Positions 32,578 to 41,528 of a stretch of DNA of 64,000 nt are shown here, in pieces. The notes below the pieces were generated by a model that made no database searches, had not been told where the DNA came from, and saw nothing but the letters and a program-made list of their open reading frames with translations. Origin of the DNA: G942493375 sp942493375 (lineage in GTDB: Bacteria; Armatimonadota; UBA5829). The position numbers were made by a program, and so were the translations under genes. The stretch lies in the NCBI GenBank assembly GCA_942493375.1, contig OW818698.1, positions 930,001 to 994,000 on the forward strand, given 5' to 3'. How positions within the stretch are numbered: position 1 is the first letter of the stretch; every line of letters begins with the position of its first letter.

Positions 32578-35118
32578 ATGAGGGATAAGCAAGACAACGA
32601 TTCAGTCTTTGCCGGAGATCCTTTAGATTCCATTAAAACGCTCTTCAACCGCTTAGCCCTACTCCCACCTCAACTCCGCACCGAAGTATTGACGATGCGC
32701 TCTCATCCGGCACATCTGTCTCTCGCTTGCCAGTTTCTTCTTCGAATAGATTCTTCTAACATCGAGAATGCAATCCCTATGATCGAGAATGGTGTGTTGC
32801 TCGATAGTGTCACTGCGGATCTACAGTTTGCCGAGTCCTATCTGCTCGAAGCCAATGAATTACGCGAAGCTGGCGACTATATCTCAGCCTACGCTCTTTA
32901 CGAGATCGGTAGACAACTGTGCCGGAATGTCACTGAGAGCACCCTATCGGATGATTCCCCCCTTAAGCAGGCCGCCCAGCAGTGGATGGCAGAGTGTCTG
33001 GGCAATATGGGATCGACGTTTTTGTCAACCGACGAACCTGCTCATGCAGTTGATTGCCTAAAATCAGCACACCGTATCTTCGCTGATCAATCAAACCTTC
33101 AAGCCACTGCCTACTGTGAGCAGCTACTCTCTCGCGCGATGACGGCAGTCTCCGAAAGCGACGATGATAAGAGTGAGTCGGCCGACGCGAATGACCATAT
33201 TATCTTTAAGGCGGGAAATGCGTTGGTGTCAGGCAAAGTGATGCAGTTCATGTGGCTAGCCCCAGAGTGTGTCAACGCACTTGAGGAATTGCCACCTGGA
33301 AGCCGTGTGCAGTTCGCCCGCGAACTCCTTGCGCCGGTAAACCCGCGTCTCTCCACTGCAAGCGAGCATCTTCTAGCGCGTATTGCGCAACAACCCGAAC
33401 TGGACGTCTACCGCGACAGCCGCTTCGTCTGGTCATACTTCACGTCGGTATGCTGCTACGGCCTCGTCTCGAATCCCTGTGCTCTCTTCGCTCTGGTACA
33501 CCTGGTGGAGTCATTGGCTACCTCGGTTCCTGGCATCACGGAACGGAATGCGTTCCGAGAGGCCTTTCTGTCGCACTATGAAGAGGCCTTCCGATGGGCA
33601 TTGAGTAAACAAAAGTTTATGTTGGCGCTACGCCTAGCGGATCAGATGAAGGCACGAGCGACGCTGGATATTGCTTTACTCGGCAAGACCGACCGGGGTT
33701 CAGAGAATAATCCTATTGCTGACGCTGCAAGAATGCTTTGGGACGGCGGATCTGCTTGCAGCATTAAGCAGATAGGCAAGATAAGGCAGGATATTCCAGA
33801 AACATCCTGGTGGTTCTCTGTCGGAGAATTCGAGGGACGAGTACGTGCATCGTCGGGACAGCCTTCGGCGAAGAAAAACGAGGAGTTGCCTACGTTCTTC
33901 TCGGTCAATGCGTCTCGGAGACTCGTAAATACTGAATCTCTGATCCTCGAATACGCTATATGCGAAGACTATCTGCATGTGTTTGCCGTACCCTCCACAC
34001 GGTACCAGGACAGACAGGACCCTGTGGAACATTGGATTCGTCAAATTGGACTGTCGCCTGAGTCTCACTTGGACACGACTGTCACGGAACTAATGGATTG
34101 CTACGGAGTTCAAAGTATGCTTGAGCCCGAAGCACCCAACGCATTGAGTAAATGGGAAGCAGCGGGTCGCAAGCTATACGATCTGGTCATTGGCAGGGTC
34201 GAGGATCGCTGGTTGAGTAGCGACGCTTCGACCACTCTGGAAGAACGCGTGAAGCATCATCATCACCTGGTTATCGTGCCGACCGGGCCGCTATGCGCGA
34301 TCCCCTGGCTTGTCCTTCGCTCATCTAAAGGTTGGCTGTGGCAGAAGCATCTCGTAAGTATACTGCCAAGTTTGTCGTTCCAGTGGTCTGCCGCGTACGT
34401 GCCGCGTCCTATAACTGCTACGATCAGTAGCGTCCTTTTGGTTGCAAATCCGACCGGGGACCTGCCGCATTCCGAAGCTGAGTGTAGGCATGTCGAACAG
34501 GTACTCAGAGATGCAGATGTCCGGTGCAAGGTGCTTACACACGAGGCGGCAACAATCCAAGCCGTATTGGATCTAATCCCAGAATATGATATGCTCCATT
34601 TTGCATGCCACGGGGTAAATATACCTGGCAATCCTGCTGACAGCCATCTGGTACTGGCAGATGGTAACTTGCGAGCTAGCGACATCGTGGGACTGGATCT
34701 GAGCGGCAAATCTGTAGTGCTGAGTGCCTGTAAATCTGCTATGGGTGAGTCTGAATGGAGTGACAATGCATTCTCCTTGGCCCATGCCTGCCTCATAGGT
34801 GGAGCCAGATACGCAGTGGGCTCGCTGTGGGAGGTGCCAGATGCCTCCACATGCTTGCTCATGCAAGTGTTCTACCATTGGCTCCTTGCCGGAGGATCCC
34901 CACAAATAGCGCTCAATCTTGCGATACAAGCTACACGTCATGAGTATCCTTCACCATACGACTGGGGTGCGTTTGCCATATACGGATCACCCGAAGACAC
35001 TGACGCACGCGGTATTATCCGACAGACAGTAACATCACTTCGCAAGCATCCGGTTGACATATTGCTACTTGGAGATCATCTGCTGGCAGAGAAGAGGTTG
35101 CTTGCGAACGGGCTGTAG
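32578..35118 (+). CDS. CHAT-domain (caspase-like) protease with TPR-like N-terminus
   Basis: Residues 1-430 are helical and TPR-like (YLLEANELREAGDYISAYAL, WMAECLGNMGSTFLSTDEPA). The C-terminal 300 residues form a CHAT domain with HHLVIVPTGPLCAIPWLVL, MLHFACHG (His674 and His678) and VVLSACKSAMGES (Cys718), then AVGSLWEVPDA. The His-Cys dyad and the LSAC motif are intact, so it should be an active cysteine peptidase of the caspase/separase-like clan. CHAT proteases act in several anti-phage and cell-death systems, usually with a sensor that activates them. The ATG at 32578 was chosen over the GTG at 32545 because GGGAG lies 8 bases upstream. It stands alone after the hairpin at 32437. Confidence 0.9.
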   Translation: MRDKQDNDSVFAGDPLDSIKTLFNRLALLPPQLRTEVLTMRSHPAHLSLACQFLLRIDSSNIENAIPMIENGVLLDSVTADLQFAESYLLEANELREAGDYISAYALYEIGRQLCRNVTESTLSDDSPLKQAAQQWMAECLGNMGSTFLSTDEPAHAVDCLKSAHRIFADQSNLQATAYCEQLLSRAMTAVSESDDDKSESADANDHIIFKAGNALVSGKVMQFMWLAPECVNALEELPPGSRVQFARELLAPVNPRLSTASEHLLARIAQQPELDVYRDSRFVWSYFTSVCCYGLVSNPCALFALVHLVESLATSVPGITERNAFREAFLSHYEEAFRWALSKQKFMLALRLADQMKARATLDIALLGKTDRGSENNPIADAARMLWDGGSACSIKQIGKIRQDIPETSWWFSVGEFEGRVRASSGQPSAKKNEELPTFFSVNASRRLVNTESLILEYAICEDYLHVFAVPSTRYQDRQDPVEHWIRQIGLSPESHLDTTVTELMDCYGVQSMLEPEAPNALSKWEAAGRKLYDLVIGRVEDRWLSSDASTTLEERVKHHHHLVIVPTGPLCAIPWLVLRSSKGWLWQKHLVSILPSLSFQWSAAYVPRPITATISSVLLVANPTGDLPHSEAECRHVEQVLRDADVRCKVLTHEAATIQAVLDLIPEYDMLHFACHGVNIPGNPADSHLVLADGNLRASDIVGLDLSGKSVVLSACKSAMGESEWSDNAFSLAHACLIGGARYAVGSLWEVPDASTCLLMQVFYHWLLAGGSPQIALNLAIQATRHEYPSPYDWGAFAIYGSPEDTDARGIIRQTVTSLRKHPVDILLLGDHLLAEKRLLANGL

Positions 35119-35252
35119 GGCACGTGTCGCTCATCGCATCGGCAGTCTGGCAACAAGTACACTGCAGAAATAGAGTAGCCGCACTGGATATACTGCTGGC
35201 CCTAGACACGGTCAATATTGTGCGTAAGATCAGGCCTCTTACTGGCTGAGTG

Positions 35253-35433
35253 TCTTCGGTATGCTGCAGGAACATTTGTTAAGTTGCTTCGATAGTCGAG
35301 TAGAACACAACTGCCGAAGCCAAGGTATTAGCCAGACAGGCTATGTATTCTATAGGCTGGTGTAAGCTGCGGGAACTCTACGGGTAGGACTCCATCACTC
35401 AACTGAACAAACGTTCCCGCAGTATACCGAAGT
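35253..35433. repeat. Structured repeat between convergent genes, full copy
   Basis: A 33-base inverted repeat (from CTTCGGTATGCTGCAGGAAC at 35253 against GTTCCCGCAGTATACCGAAG at 35413-35432, about four mismatches) encloses two nested hairpins: GCTTCGATAGT/ACTGCCGAAGC (35286-35320) and CTGCGGGAAC/GTTCCCGCAG (35367-35422). Parts recur at 36880-36946 and 46398-46432. It lies between the CHAT gene and the TPR gene, so a bidirectional terminator role is possible. The rest of 35119-35677 holds no gene I can support. Confidence 0.65.
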
Positions 35434-35677
35434 GAACGGGAAGACAGCTTGTGTTCTATTTCTCAATAACGAGTGTGTCTCAGATCCTGATAATACAACT
35501 GAGAAAACCCGTTTAACATTGGAGAGAGTATATCCTGTATCAGTAGATTCATTGTCTGTAAAATAGGTCACGCATATCGGATTCTTGCTCTTTTCGTGAT
35601 TTGTCGAATGCCCACCAAGTCATGCCTATACGCTGCCCCCTAACTATCTACTACAAAAATCCCAAACGAACTATTCT

Positions 35678-36814
35678 TTACCCCCCATCGCTTACCTTCC
35701 CCCCACCCTTCTTCCCAGCCACAGCCCTCTGCATAATCGACCTCATTTCAATCCCGCCTGCAAATTTCGACATCGCAGTGCGGCAGTATTTGATTACGCA
35801 GTCGTATAGTCCTTTTTCCAGAAGCTTTCTCGCTAGGATTTTTGGGAGGCCTATGGTGGTGTTGTGGCAGCATCTTTGGACGTTGAGCGATGATAGGAGG
35901 TAGTCGCATGCTTGTTTGGTATTGCCTTCGTCCAATGCTATCTCTCCCAGTAAGTTCTCGGCTCTGGTGGTATCGTGGGCAGGTCCTTCTCCGAAGCCTT
36001 CGTGGTCGCACGGTCTTACTTGCTTCAGGATAGATTTAGCCTCAGGTATCCTGCCGGCTTTTCTTAAACATGACCCGTAATCTACCAGAAACGTTGGCTT
36101 TACGATCTCATCGATGGTGGGGCGGACTCCTTCGTATGCTGCTATTGCTTCATCAAACCGGTTGAGTTTCTCCAGTAGTTCTCCCAGTTGCTGGGTGTAA
36201 AACGATACATAGAAACTTTCACCCTTTGATGCATCTATTGCTAACCGGTAGTAATGGATGCTCTTCTCCAAAAGTGTTTTGTCAGGTTCGGAAATAAACG
36301 CAGTGTCTTTGGGCAGTCCATAATATCTTAGAAAATCCTGCTTATTTCCAGCACCACTAAAATCGACAGGCAGAGCAACTTGCTTAGCTATATAAGCAAT
36401 GAGCCAGTAGACCTTTCTGTTCGCGTGTCCTTGCGATACCTGCTCTTCCAAACGGTTAACAACATCCCGGGCATATTGCTGATCCATGTAATAGGCCGCA
36501 ATGTTCGAAAAAGCAATGCGGTCGTTATCCGGGTGATATCTGATCATCTCAAACGTGTGGTATTTCAACCGATCAAGACTGGGCTTATTATCCCGTGAGT
36601 ATACTTTCAGCAATCTCTCACGTTTCTCTTCATTACTTGGATGCTTTTTGAGATATGCCTCCAGTTCCTGCCTGGGGTATAAACTATCCATCACGAGCGC
36701 TCTGCCAAATCCCTTTGATGATTTCGGAGGATTGCCCATGGGTGATTTAGCTGCAAATACAGCATTTACGAACAGAACTGTCAGCAATAATACAGGAACC
36801 GTAATATGCTTCAT
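35678..36814 (-). CDS. Secreted TPR-repeat protein
   Basis: The ATG at 36814 follows AGAGGT and begins a signal peptide (MKHITVPVLLLTVLFVNAVF). The mature protein (about 355 residues) is helical with TPR-like pairs: KSIHYYRLAIDASKGESFYV, LGELLEKLNRFDEAIAAYEG, GSCLRKAGRIPEAKSILKQV, LGEIALDEGNTKQACDYLLS. TPRs mediate protein contacts; no enzymatic domain is present. The upstream in-frame extension to 36877 was rejected because the signal peptide would then be internal. It is flanked on both sides by copies of the structured CTGCGGGAAC repeat. Confidence 0.8.
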   Translation of the reverse strand: MKHITVPVLLLTVLFVNAVFAAKSPMGNPPKSSKGFGRALVMDSLYPRQELEAYLKKHPSNEEKRERLLKVYSRDNKPSLDRLKYHTFEMIRYHPDNDRIAFSNIAAYYMDQQYARDVVNRLEEQVSQGHANRKVYWLIAYIAKQVALPVDFSGAGNKQDFLRYYGLPKDTAFISEPDKTLLEKSIHYYRLAIDASKGESFYVSFYTQQLGELLEKLNRFDEAIAAYEGVRPTIDEIVKPTFLVDYGSCLRKAGRIPEAKSILKQVRPCDHEGFGEGPAHDTTRAENLLGEIALDEGNTKQACDYLLSSLNVQRCCHNTTIGLPKILARKLLEKGLYDCVIKYCRTAMSKFAGGIEMRSIMQRAVAGKKGGGKVSDGG

Positions 36815-36879
36815 GTTAATACCTCTGTTTTCTGCTTGCATATTGTCTTTTTCGGTTATGCAGGTATCATTGCTCAATG

Positions 36880-36946
36880 CTGCGGGAACTTCTATTTAAG
36901 TAAGTATAAAGCATGGTGAAAACCGGCGTTCCCGCAGTATACCGAA
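36880..36946. repeat. Structured repeat, partial copy
   Basis: CTGCGGGAAC at 36880-36889 pairs with GTTCCCGCAG at 36928-36937, followed by the conserved TATACCGAA. The loop sequence differs from the copy at 35367-35432. It lies upstream of the TPR gene, directly joined to the long hairpin at 36947. Confidence 0.7.
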
Positions 36947-37018
36947 TTGTCATCCTGAGGAACGAAGGATCTGCTTTTCATCCGGAAAAAGCAGATCCTT
37001 CGTTCCTCAGGATGACAA
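36947..37018. repeat. Perfect 32-bp REP-like hairpin
   Basis: The arms 36947-36978 and 36987-37018 are exact reverse complements (32 bp) with an 8-base loop. They start TTGTCATCCTGAGGAACG and end with its inverse. This is the best-preserved member of the REP-like family in the window. It lies between two minus-strand genes (37054-37626 and 35678-36814). Confidence 0.9.
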
Positions 37019-37053
37019 GAACGGGAGGATGACAGGCATGCAACATCAAAGTC

Positions 37054-37626
37054 TTAGGCATTCAACTCCATCAAAATCGGTTCTGCAATGGGATATATTG
37101 CATCCATGTATTCGAACAGGCGACGTGCGACTGCCTGGATTGATTCTGCATTTTGTGGATCGAAGTCAACTGTTTCCCACACAAGATGGTGTTTGCGCGG
37201 TTCGAAAGATGCATTCTCACCTAGAGTTTCCGGACATCCACTTTCCAGCAATGCCTGCGATATCGCTTTCTGCAATATATTGAGGTCTTTTGGCTTGACA
37301 CCCCGGGTACCATTCTCAACATCGAAGCACAGGAGCACCTTGCCATCCAGATCACCATAACTCCCCTCTTTCCATTCATCGCTGAGGTATGCTATCTGGA
37401 AATGCAGGGTCCAATTGCTATAGATCACCAGCACCATATCACGGTAGTAATGACGCTTCATTTCATATTTCAACAGCCATTTGTCACTGTAATCCCTGTT
37501 CTCAAGGATGGCGCGGGTAAGTGCTTCCTGCCATGGTGCCTGCGGGATCGGAAAGTATCCATTTACTGGTGGTTTCTTCGGGTATTTTTCAGCCATATAT
37601 CTAGCAACTTCCATTTCTCGGCACAT
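37054..37626 (-). CDS. Protein of unknown function (190 residues)
   Basis: No family was recognised. The protein is soluble, has no signal peptide, and is rich in aromatic residues (KWLLKYEMKRHYYRDMVLVI, then YSNWTLHFQIAYLSDEW), with a strand-turn-strand segment DGKVLLCFDVENGTRGVKP. The start is unclear: ATG at 37626, 37614 or 37596, none with a strong ribosome site. It is transcribed toward the 36947 hairpin. Confidence 0.65.
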   Translation of the reverse strand: MCREMEVARYMAEKYPKKPPVNGYFPIPQAPWQEALTRAILENRDYSDKWLLKYEMKRHYYRDMVLVIYSNWTLHFQIAYLSDEWKEGSYGDLDGKVLLCFDVENGTRGVKPKDLNILQKAISQALLESGCPETLGENASFEPRKHHLVWETVDFDPQNAESIQAVARRLFEYMDAIYPIAEPILMELNA

Positions 37627-37807
37627 TTAAAAGTGCCATAACTCCACACAAAAATAAACCCAGTAATCCCAAAACTGCAAAAGCAAGCCTGATACTACTG
37701 AGCTTTCACTGATTATATCACAAACGACTGCTATTTATCCCTTAAGATCAGGGCGAACTCATCTAACTATGTCATTCAACCACTTCCGTTCGTGCAGCTT
37801 GTCGTAG

Positions 37808-37960
37808 TATGGACGGAAGCTGCTGAGGGAAGAGTCAAGCGGTGCAATGGGAAACATGCGGGTGGAGATCCGTGATGCCGACAACAAACCTGTTCCCGGT
37901 TTTACCAAAAAGGCATGCGAGGAGATCAACGGCAACTTTGTAGACTGGATGGTAAGGTGA
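37808..37960 (+). pseudogene. C-terminal fragment of a secreted glycosidase-like protein
   Basis: In frame, the segment reads SSGAMGNMRVEIRD, then ADNKPVPGFTKKACEEINGN, then FVDWMVR and a stop. This strand pattern (RVEI.DA...P.PGF....C..I.G) is typical of the final beta domain of secreted hydrolases from planctomycetes, lentisphaerae and armatimonads. No upstream catalytic part and no start are present. It appears to be the residue of a deleted gene. Confidence 0.6.
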
Positions 37961-38350
37961 AACGGTAAAGAAGATTAACATCCATACCAATGGAATGGAA
38001 AAGGTTGGGTTCTAGCGGTAGATAGTGCTCTATACAATTGAACTTACATCAAAGTAAGCATGAAGCATGTGCCCACGTCGATTTCCCTTTTATTAAGGGG
38101 CGGCTGTATCGGCAAAAATATTAAACCGCCCCGTTTCCCATCTCCAGGAAACATAATTATTATACCCCGATCTGCAGCATCCTATTGAAATGGAATAATT
38201 GGCAGCTTTCTATGCTGCCAGACAACAGCAAAACTTGGTGAATAAATGGGCTAATGCTTTACGAAGAAACCATTGCTGTCGTCTTGTGTGCATTCTAATT
38301 GTAAAAAGGACTATGGTGTCGGCAAAATCTCTATCATGTGTACAAGGACA

Positions 38351-38373
38351 GTGACATATATTGCATATGTCAC
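38351..38373. promoter_or_regulatory. CRP/FNR-like operator candidate
   Basis: GTGACATAT and ATATGTCAC form a 9-bp inverted repeat with a 5-base spacer, about 245 bases upstream of the cis-prenyltransferase gene. The half site TGACAT resembles dimeric regulator sites, but the spacing is larger than the classic CRP box. Confidence 0.35.
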
Positions 38374-38615
38374 ACATTTGTGTTTTTACTTGTTGCAGAT
38401 AAGTAAATCATATAATAATTCAGACGCTATATGCCAGTGATGTTCTAGATGTTTGGCCAGAACTTGATCTGGGAATTAATAATCAGAGATATCATTGCCT
38501 GGATCCTCAGCCCATCACCAGGCATTGGTTAAATGCAGGTTAGCGCGACATCCCTGAACTCCGGATTGCTGCAAGAGTTCGAGAAGACTGCATTTACGAA
38601 GGAAGGACTAGTATT

Positions 38616-39317
38616 TTGGAGACATTTATCAATGGTGAGGAGCTTCTGGCAGCCTCTGAATTTAAGCGTTTGCCAAGACATATTGGACTAATCCCAGATG
38701 GCAACCGGCGATGGGCCCGGGAACGCGGATTGCATCCCGCAGTTGGTTATCAGGCGGGTGTAGAGAAGGGGTTGGAGATGGTAGAACATTGTCGATCCCT
38801 TGGAGTTGAAGAGGTTTCTGTCTATGGCTTCACCACTGATAACACCAAGCGGCCGGTTGACCAGCGGATAGCTTTCAGCCAGGCCTGCGTGGATTTCGCC
38901 TCCACCGTGATAAGCAGGGGCGTTCGCCTTAGTGTTGTCGGCGATACTTCTTCTCCTACCTTTCCACAGGAACTTGAGCCACTTTGCCATGTCGCACAAG
39001 GCGATGGACCACTGAAAGTAAACATGCTGGTTAATTATGGATGGCAGTGGGATGTGCAAACAGCGCTTCAGGCAGCAGCGAACGGTAATGGGCACTCAAA
39101 GCGACAGATAATGGAACTCCTGGCATCATCAGACGTGTCGCGAATCGACCTCATCATACGATGGGGCGGTTGCCGACGCTTGAGCGGCTTCCTGCCTATC
39201 CAATCAGTATACGCTGACTTCTTCGTTGTAGATGCTTACTGGCCTGACTATGAGCTTGCGCATATACGCCAGGCGTTACAGTGGTACTCTAGCCAGGAGA
39301 TTACCCTCGGCGGCTAG
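38616..39317 (+). CDS. cis-prenyltransferase (undecaprenyl diphosphate synthase family)
   Basis: The 233-residue protein carries the diphosphate-binding signature HIGLIPDGNRRWARERGL (catalytic Asp about 28) and the C-terminal IDLIIRWGGCRRLSGFLPIQ, then YADFFV, which corresponds to the RTSGE-R-SNF-W-YAE region of UppS. The usual RTGGE is changed to RWGGC, so it is a divergent member and may make a shorter or different polyprenyl diphosphate. The reaction is addition of isopentenyl diphosphate units with cis geometry, feeding the lipid carrier for wall or glycan synthesis. The start is TTG at 38616 after GAAGGA. Confidence 0.85.
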   Translation: METFINGEELLAASEFKRLPRHIGLIPDGNRRWARERGLHPAVGYQAGVEKGLEMVEHCRSLGVEEVSVYGFTTDNTKRPVDQRIAFSQACVDFASTVISRGVRLSVVGDTSSPTFPQELEPLCHVAQGDGPLKVNMLVNYGWQWDVQTALQAAANGNGHSKRQIMELLASSDVSRIDLIIRWGGCRRLSGFLPIQSVYADFFVVDAYWPDYELAHIRQALQWYSSQEITLGG

Positions 39318-39370
39318 CCCACATTTCTCAACACGCTTCGCTTTTACTTACCAATCAAAGGAGACAAACA

Positions 39371-40195
39371 ATGAGCACGATCACAACTAAAGACAATACG
39401 CAGATTTATTACAAGGACTGGGGAACAGGACAGCCTGTAGTATTCAGTCATGGCTGGCCTCTCAACTCTGATAGCTGGGAGGTTCAGATGATGTTCCTGG
39501 CCTCAAATGGATATCGATGTATTGCTCACGACCGCCGCGGACACGGAAGGTCGAGTCAACCCTGGAATGGCAACGATATGGACACCTATGCCGATGATCT
39601 CTCAGAGCTGATCGAAACACTCGACCTAAAGGATGCTGTTTTAATCGGATTCTCTGCGGGTGGCGGTGAAATTGCCCGCTATATCGGTCGCCACGGCACA
39701 AAACGAATAGCCAAAGCTGCGCTTATTTCCGCTGTCCCGCCCCTTATGCTGAAAACTTTAACCAATACTGCCGGGTTGCCTGTAGATGTGTTCGACAAGA
39801 TCCGCCTCGGTTGCATTGCTGACCGTTCGCAGTTCTACAAGGATCTCGCCAGCGGTCCGTTCTTCGGAGCCAACAGGCCAGGTTCCAAGGTTTCACAAGG
39901 TATGATGGACATATTCTGGCTCCAGGGTATGCAAGCTGGTCACAAAAACACTTACGACTGCATTAAGGCATTCTCTGAGACGGATTTCACCGAAGACCTC
40001 AAGCAGTTTGATATACCAACTCTGATCGTTCATGGAGATGACGACCAGGTAGTACCGATAAGCGCTGCAGCTCTCCGCTCAGCAAAGTTAGTCAAGAACG
40101 CATCCCTGAAAATATACGAAGGCGCCCCCCATGGTATAGGATACACTCATAAAGACCAGCTAAACGCCGACTTGCTGGAATTCCTTAAGACCTGA
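39371..40195 (+). CDS. Alpha/beta hydrolase, non-heme chloroperoxidase type
   Basis: The 274-residue protein follows the cofactor-free haloperoxidase/perhydrolase family throughout: DWGTGQPVVFSHGWPLNSDS, AHDRRGHGRSSQPW, nucleophile in LIGFSAGGGE (Ser about 95), Asp in VHGDDDQVVP (about 222) and His in EGAPHGIGYTH (about 255). The usual GFSTGGGE is GFSAGGGE. Such enzymes are esterases that also form peracids; the true substrate is unknown. It is cytosolic (no signal). The ATG at 39371 follows AAAGGAG. It lies 54 bases after the prenyltransferase and may be co-transcribed. Confidence 0.93.
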   Translation: MSTITTKDNTQIYYKDWGTGQPVVFSHGWPLNSDSWEVQMMFLASNGYRCIAHDRRGHGRSSQPWNGNDMDTYADDLSELIETLDLKDAVLIGFSAGGGEIARYIGRHGTKRIAKAALISAVPPLMLKTLTNTAGLPVDVFDKIRLGCIADRSQFYKDLASGPFFGANRPGSKVSQGMMDIFWLQGMQAGHKNTYDCIKAFSETDFTEDLKQFDIPTLIVHGDDDQVVPISAAALRSAKLVKNASLKIYEGAPHGIGYTHKDQLNADLLEFLKT

Positions 40196-40276
40196 GGGCG
40201 CTTTGCTGGGTATGTATTGCAGGAGAGTTGCACAATGGCGGCTCTGTATTTCAAGGGCCGCCTGCCAAAATGCAAC

Positions 40277-41434
40277 TTACGGGTTAGTCTTAACCACATC
40301 ACCCTTGCTGAGTCCTGATTTTATTTCGGTGTATTTGCCGTCGCTCAGACCTATATCTACGATCCTTTGGTGCCATTCCTGGCCTTCTTTTAATTTCACT
40401 GCATGTTGTTTATCTACTGCGTATACAGCGTTGGCGGGTACTGCCAACACATTATGTACTTCGCCAATCTTTATGGAGACATTTGCTTCCATGTCCGGTT
40501 TAGCCTGGCCTTTGGTGTTTTTAAAGTCTATGAGTGCGGTGTACTTCTGTCCACGCAGGAATCCCGCTTTCTCTGAATAAATCTCATCCAGTGAACCAGT
40601 GAAGTCCACATTTGGTACTTCTTTGATAGTCACAAGCGCTGGATCCTTAGGCTTGAGCAAACTCAAACGGTCTTCTCTTACTCCAGCTGCAACCTTCAAA
40701 GCCTCCAAATTCACTATGGTTATCAATGGTTTGCCGTCTTTCGGATCGGGAACCGTGCCAACTTTTGCATTCAATGCAACTACTGTGCCACTTATCGGGG
40801 ATTTGACTTGAGCTGCTTTACTACCGGCTTGGGCAGCCTGGAACTCTTCCTGTGCTGCGACCAATGCCTGCTGATAAGGGACCAGACCTTCGTTCATCCT
40901 GGCCTGCGCATCAATGACTGCCTGTTCGTCAGCCTGCCTGTTTAATGCAGATTCACCATTGTCGGGATTGAAGATCCTGGCAATGAAGTTTTTCGATTTC
41001 TTTTCAATTGATCGAGATACCGCAAGCTGTTTCTGAGCTGTTTTCACGTCCTGACTGAATACTCTTTTTGCCTGATCAAGAGACTTCTGAGCGTTTTTCA
41101 CCGCAAAGCGCGCCTGGTCGTAATACGCTTCCTTTTGCGGTGCCGAGTAAAGCATCAGTGTCTCACCCTGGCTGACACTCTTACCTACTGTCACATACAC
41201 CTTTTCTAAGGGTATCTGGTAATGCGACCGGATATCTGCACTTGATGAAGCAGGCGCAATGACTGTTCCCTCAACTGGCAGGTAAGCGGTTATATCCCGT
41301 GTGTCGGTAATCGCTTCAGACGATTTTTTCGCGCAACCGGTCATCATCACAACCGACACCGCAAAGGAAAACATTCCAAGGACAAGTAGAATCGAACTCA
41401 TTGCCACACTTCTCTGCCATTGTTGTCTCAACAT
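40277..41434 (-). CDS. Efflux periplasmic adaptor-like lipoprotein (HlyD/RND type)
   Basis: An N-terminal lipoprotein signal ends at MMTGCAKK (Cys about 33). The protein then has a barrel-sandwich half motif, a long helical hairpin (about 105-200; ARFAVKNAQKSLDQAKRVFS, QALVAAQEEFQAAQAGSKAA), the second half motif (VKSPISGTVVALNAKVGTVP), and beta-barrel and membrane-proximal domains (VPANAVYAVD). This is the MacA/AcrA-like adaptor layout linking an inner-membrane pump to an outer channel. No pump or outer-membrane protein gene is adjacent. The ATG at 41434 follows AGAGGT. Confidence 0.9.
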   Translation of the reverse strand: MLRQQWQRSVAMSSILLVLGMFSFAVSVVMMTGCAKKSSEAITDTRDITAYLPVEGTVIAPASSSADIRSHYQIPLEKVYVTVGKSVSQGETLMLYSAPQKEAYYDQARFAVKNAQKSLDQAKRVFSQDVKTAQKQLAVSRSIEKKSKNFIARIFNPDNGESALNRQADEQAVIDAQARMNEGLVPYQQALVAAQEEFQAAQAGSKAAQVKSPISGTVVALNAKVGTVPDPKDGKPLITIVNLEALKVAAGVREDRLSLLKPKDPALVTIKEVPNVDFTGSLDEIYSEKAGFLRGQKYTALIDFKNTKGQAKPDMEANVSIKIGEVHNVLAVPANAVYAVDKQHAVKLKEGQEWHQRIVDIGLSDGKYTEIKSGLSKGDVVKTNP

Positions 41435-41528
41435 CGCATTACCTCTTTTAAATAATGATATCCCGCAATACCATGATCAATTAGCACTTACCTACCACCA
41501 ATTAGTGAATTGATCTCTGTAGCTTCAG

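Larger units (their letters stand above)
37627..38615. other. One-kilobase gap with a gene remnant and an operator-like site
   Basis: No intact gene is supported. It contains the coding remnant at 37808-37960 and a palindrome at 38351-38373, both listed separately. The remainder is AT-rich with several degenerate short frames. Confidence 0.6.

Noticed and set aside
40203..40270. Short resemblance to the N-terminus of the DUF1360 gene (MAALYFKGRLP against MAVLYYMGRLP)
   Set aside because: It covers only about 12 codons and includes a GGCGG/CCGCC palindrome; too short to call a gene fragment.
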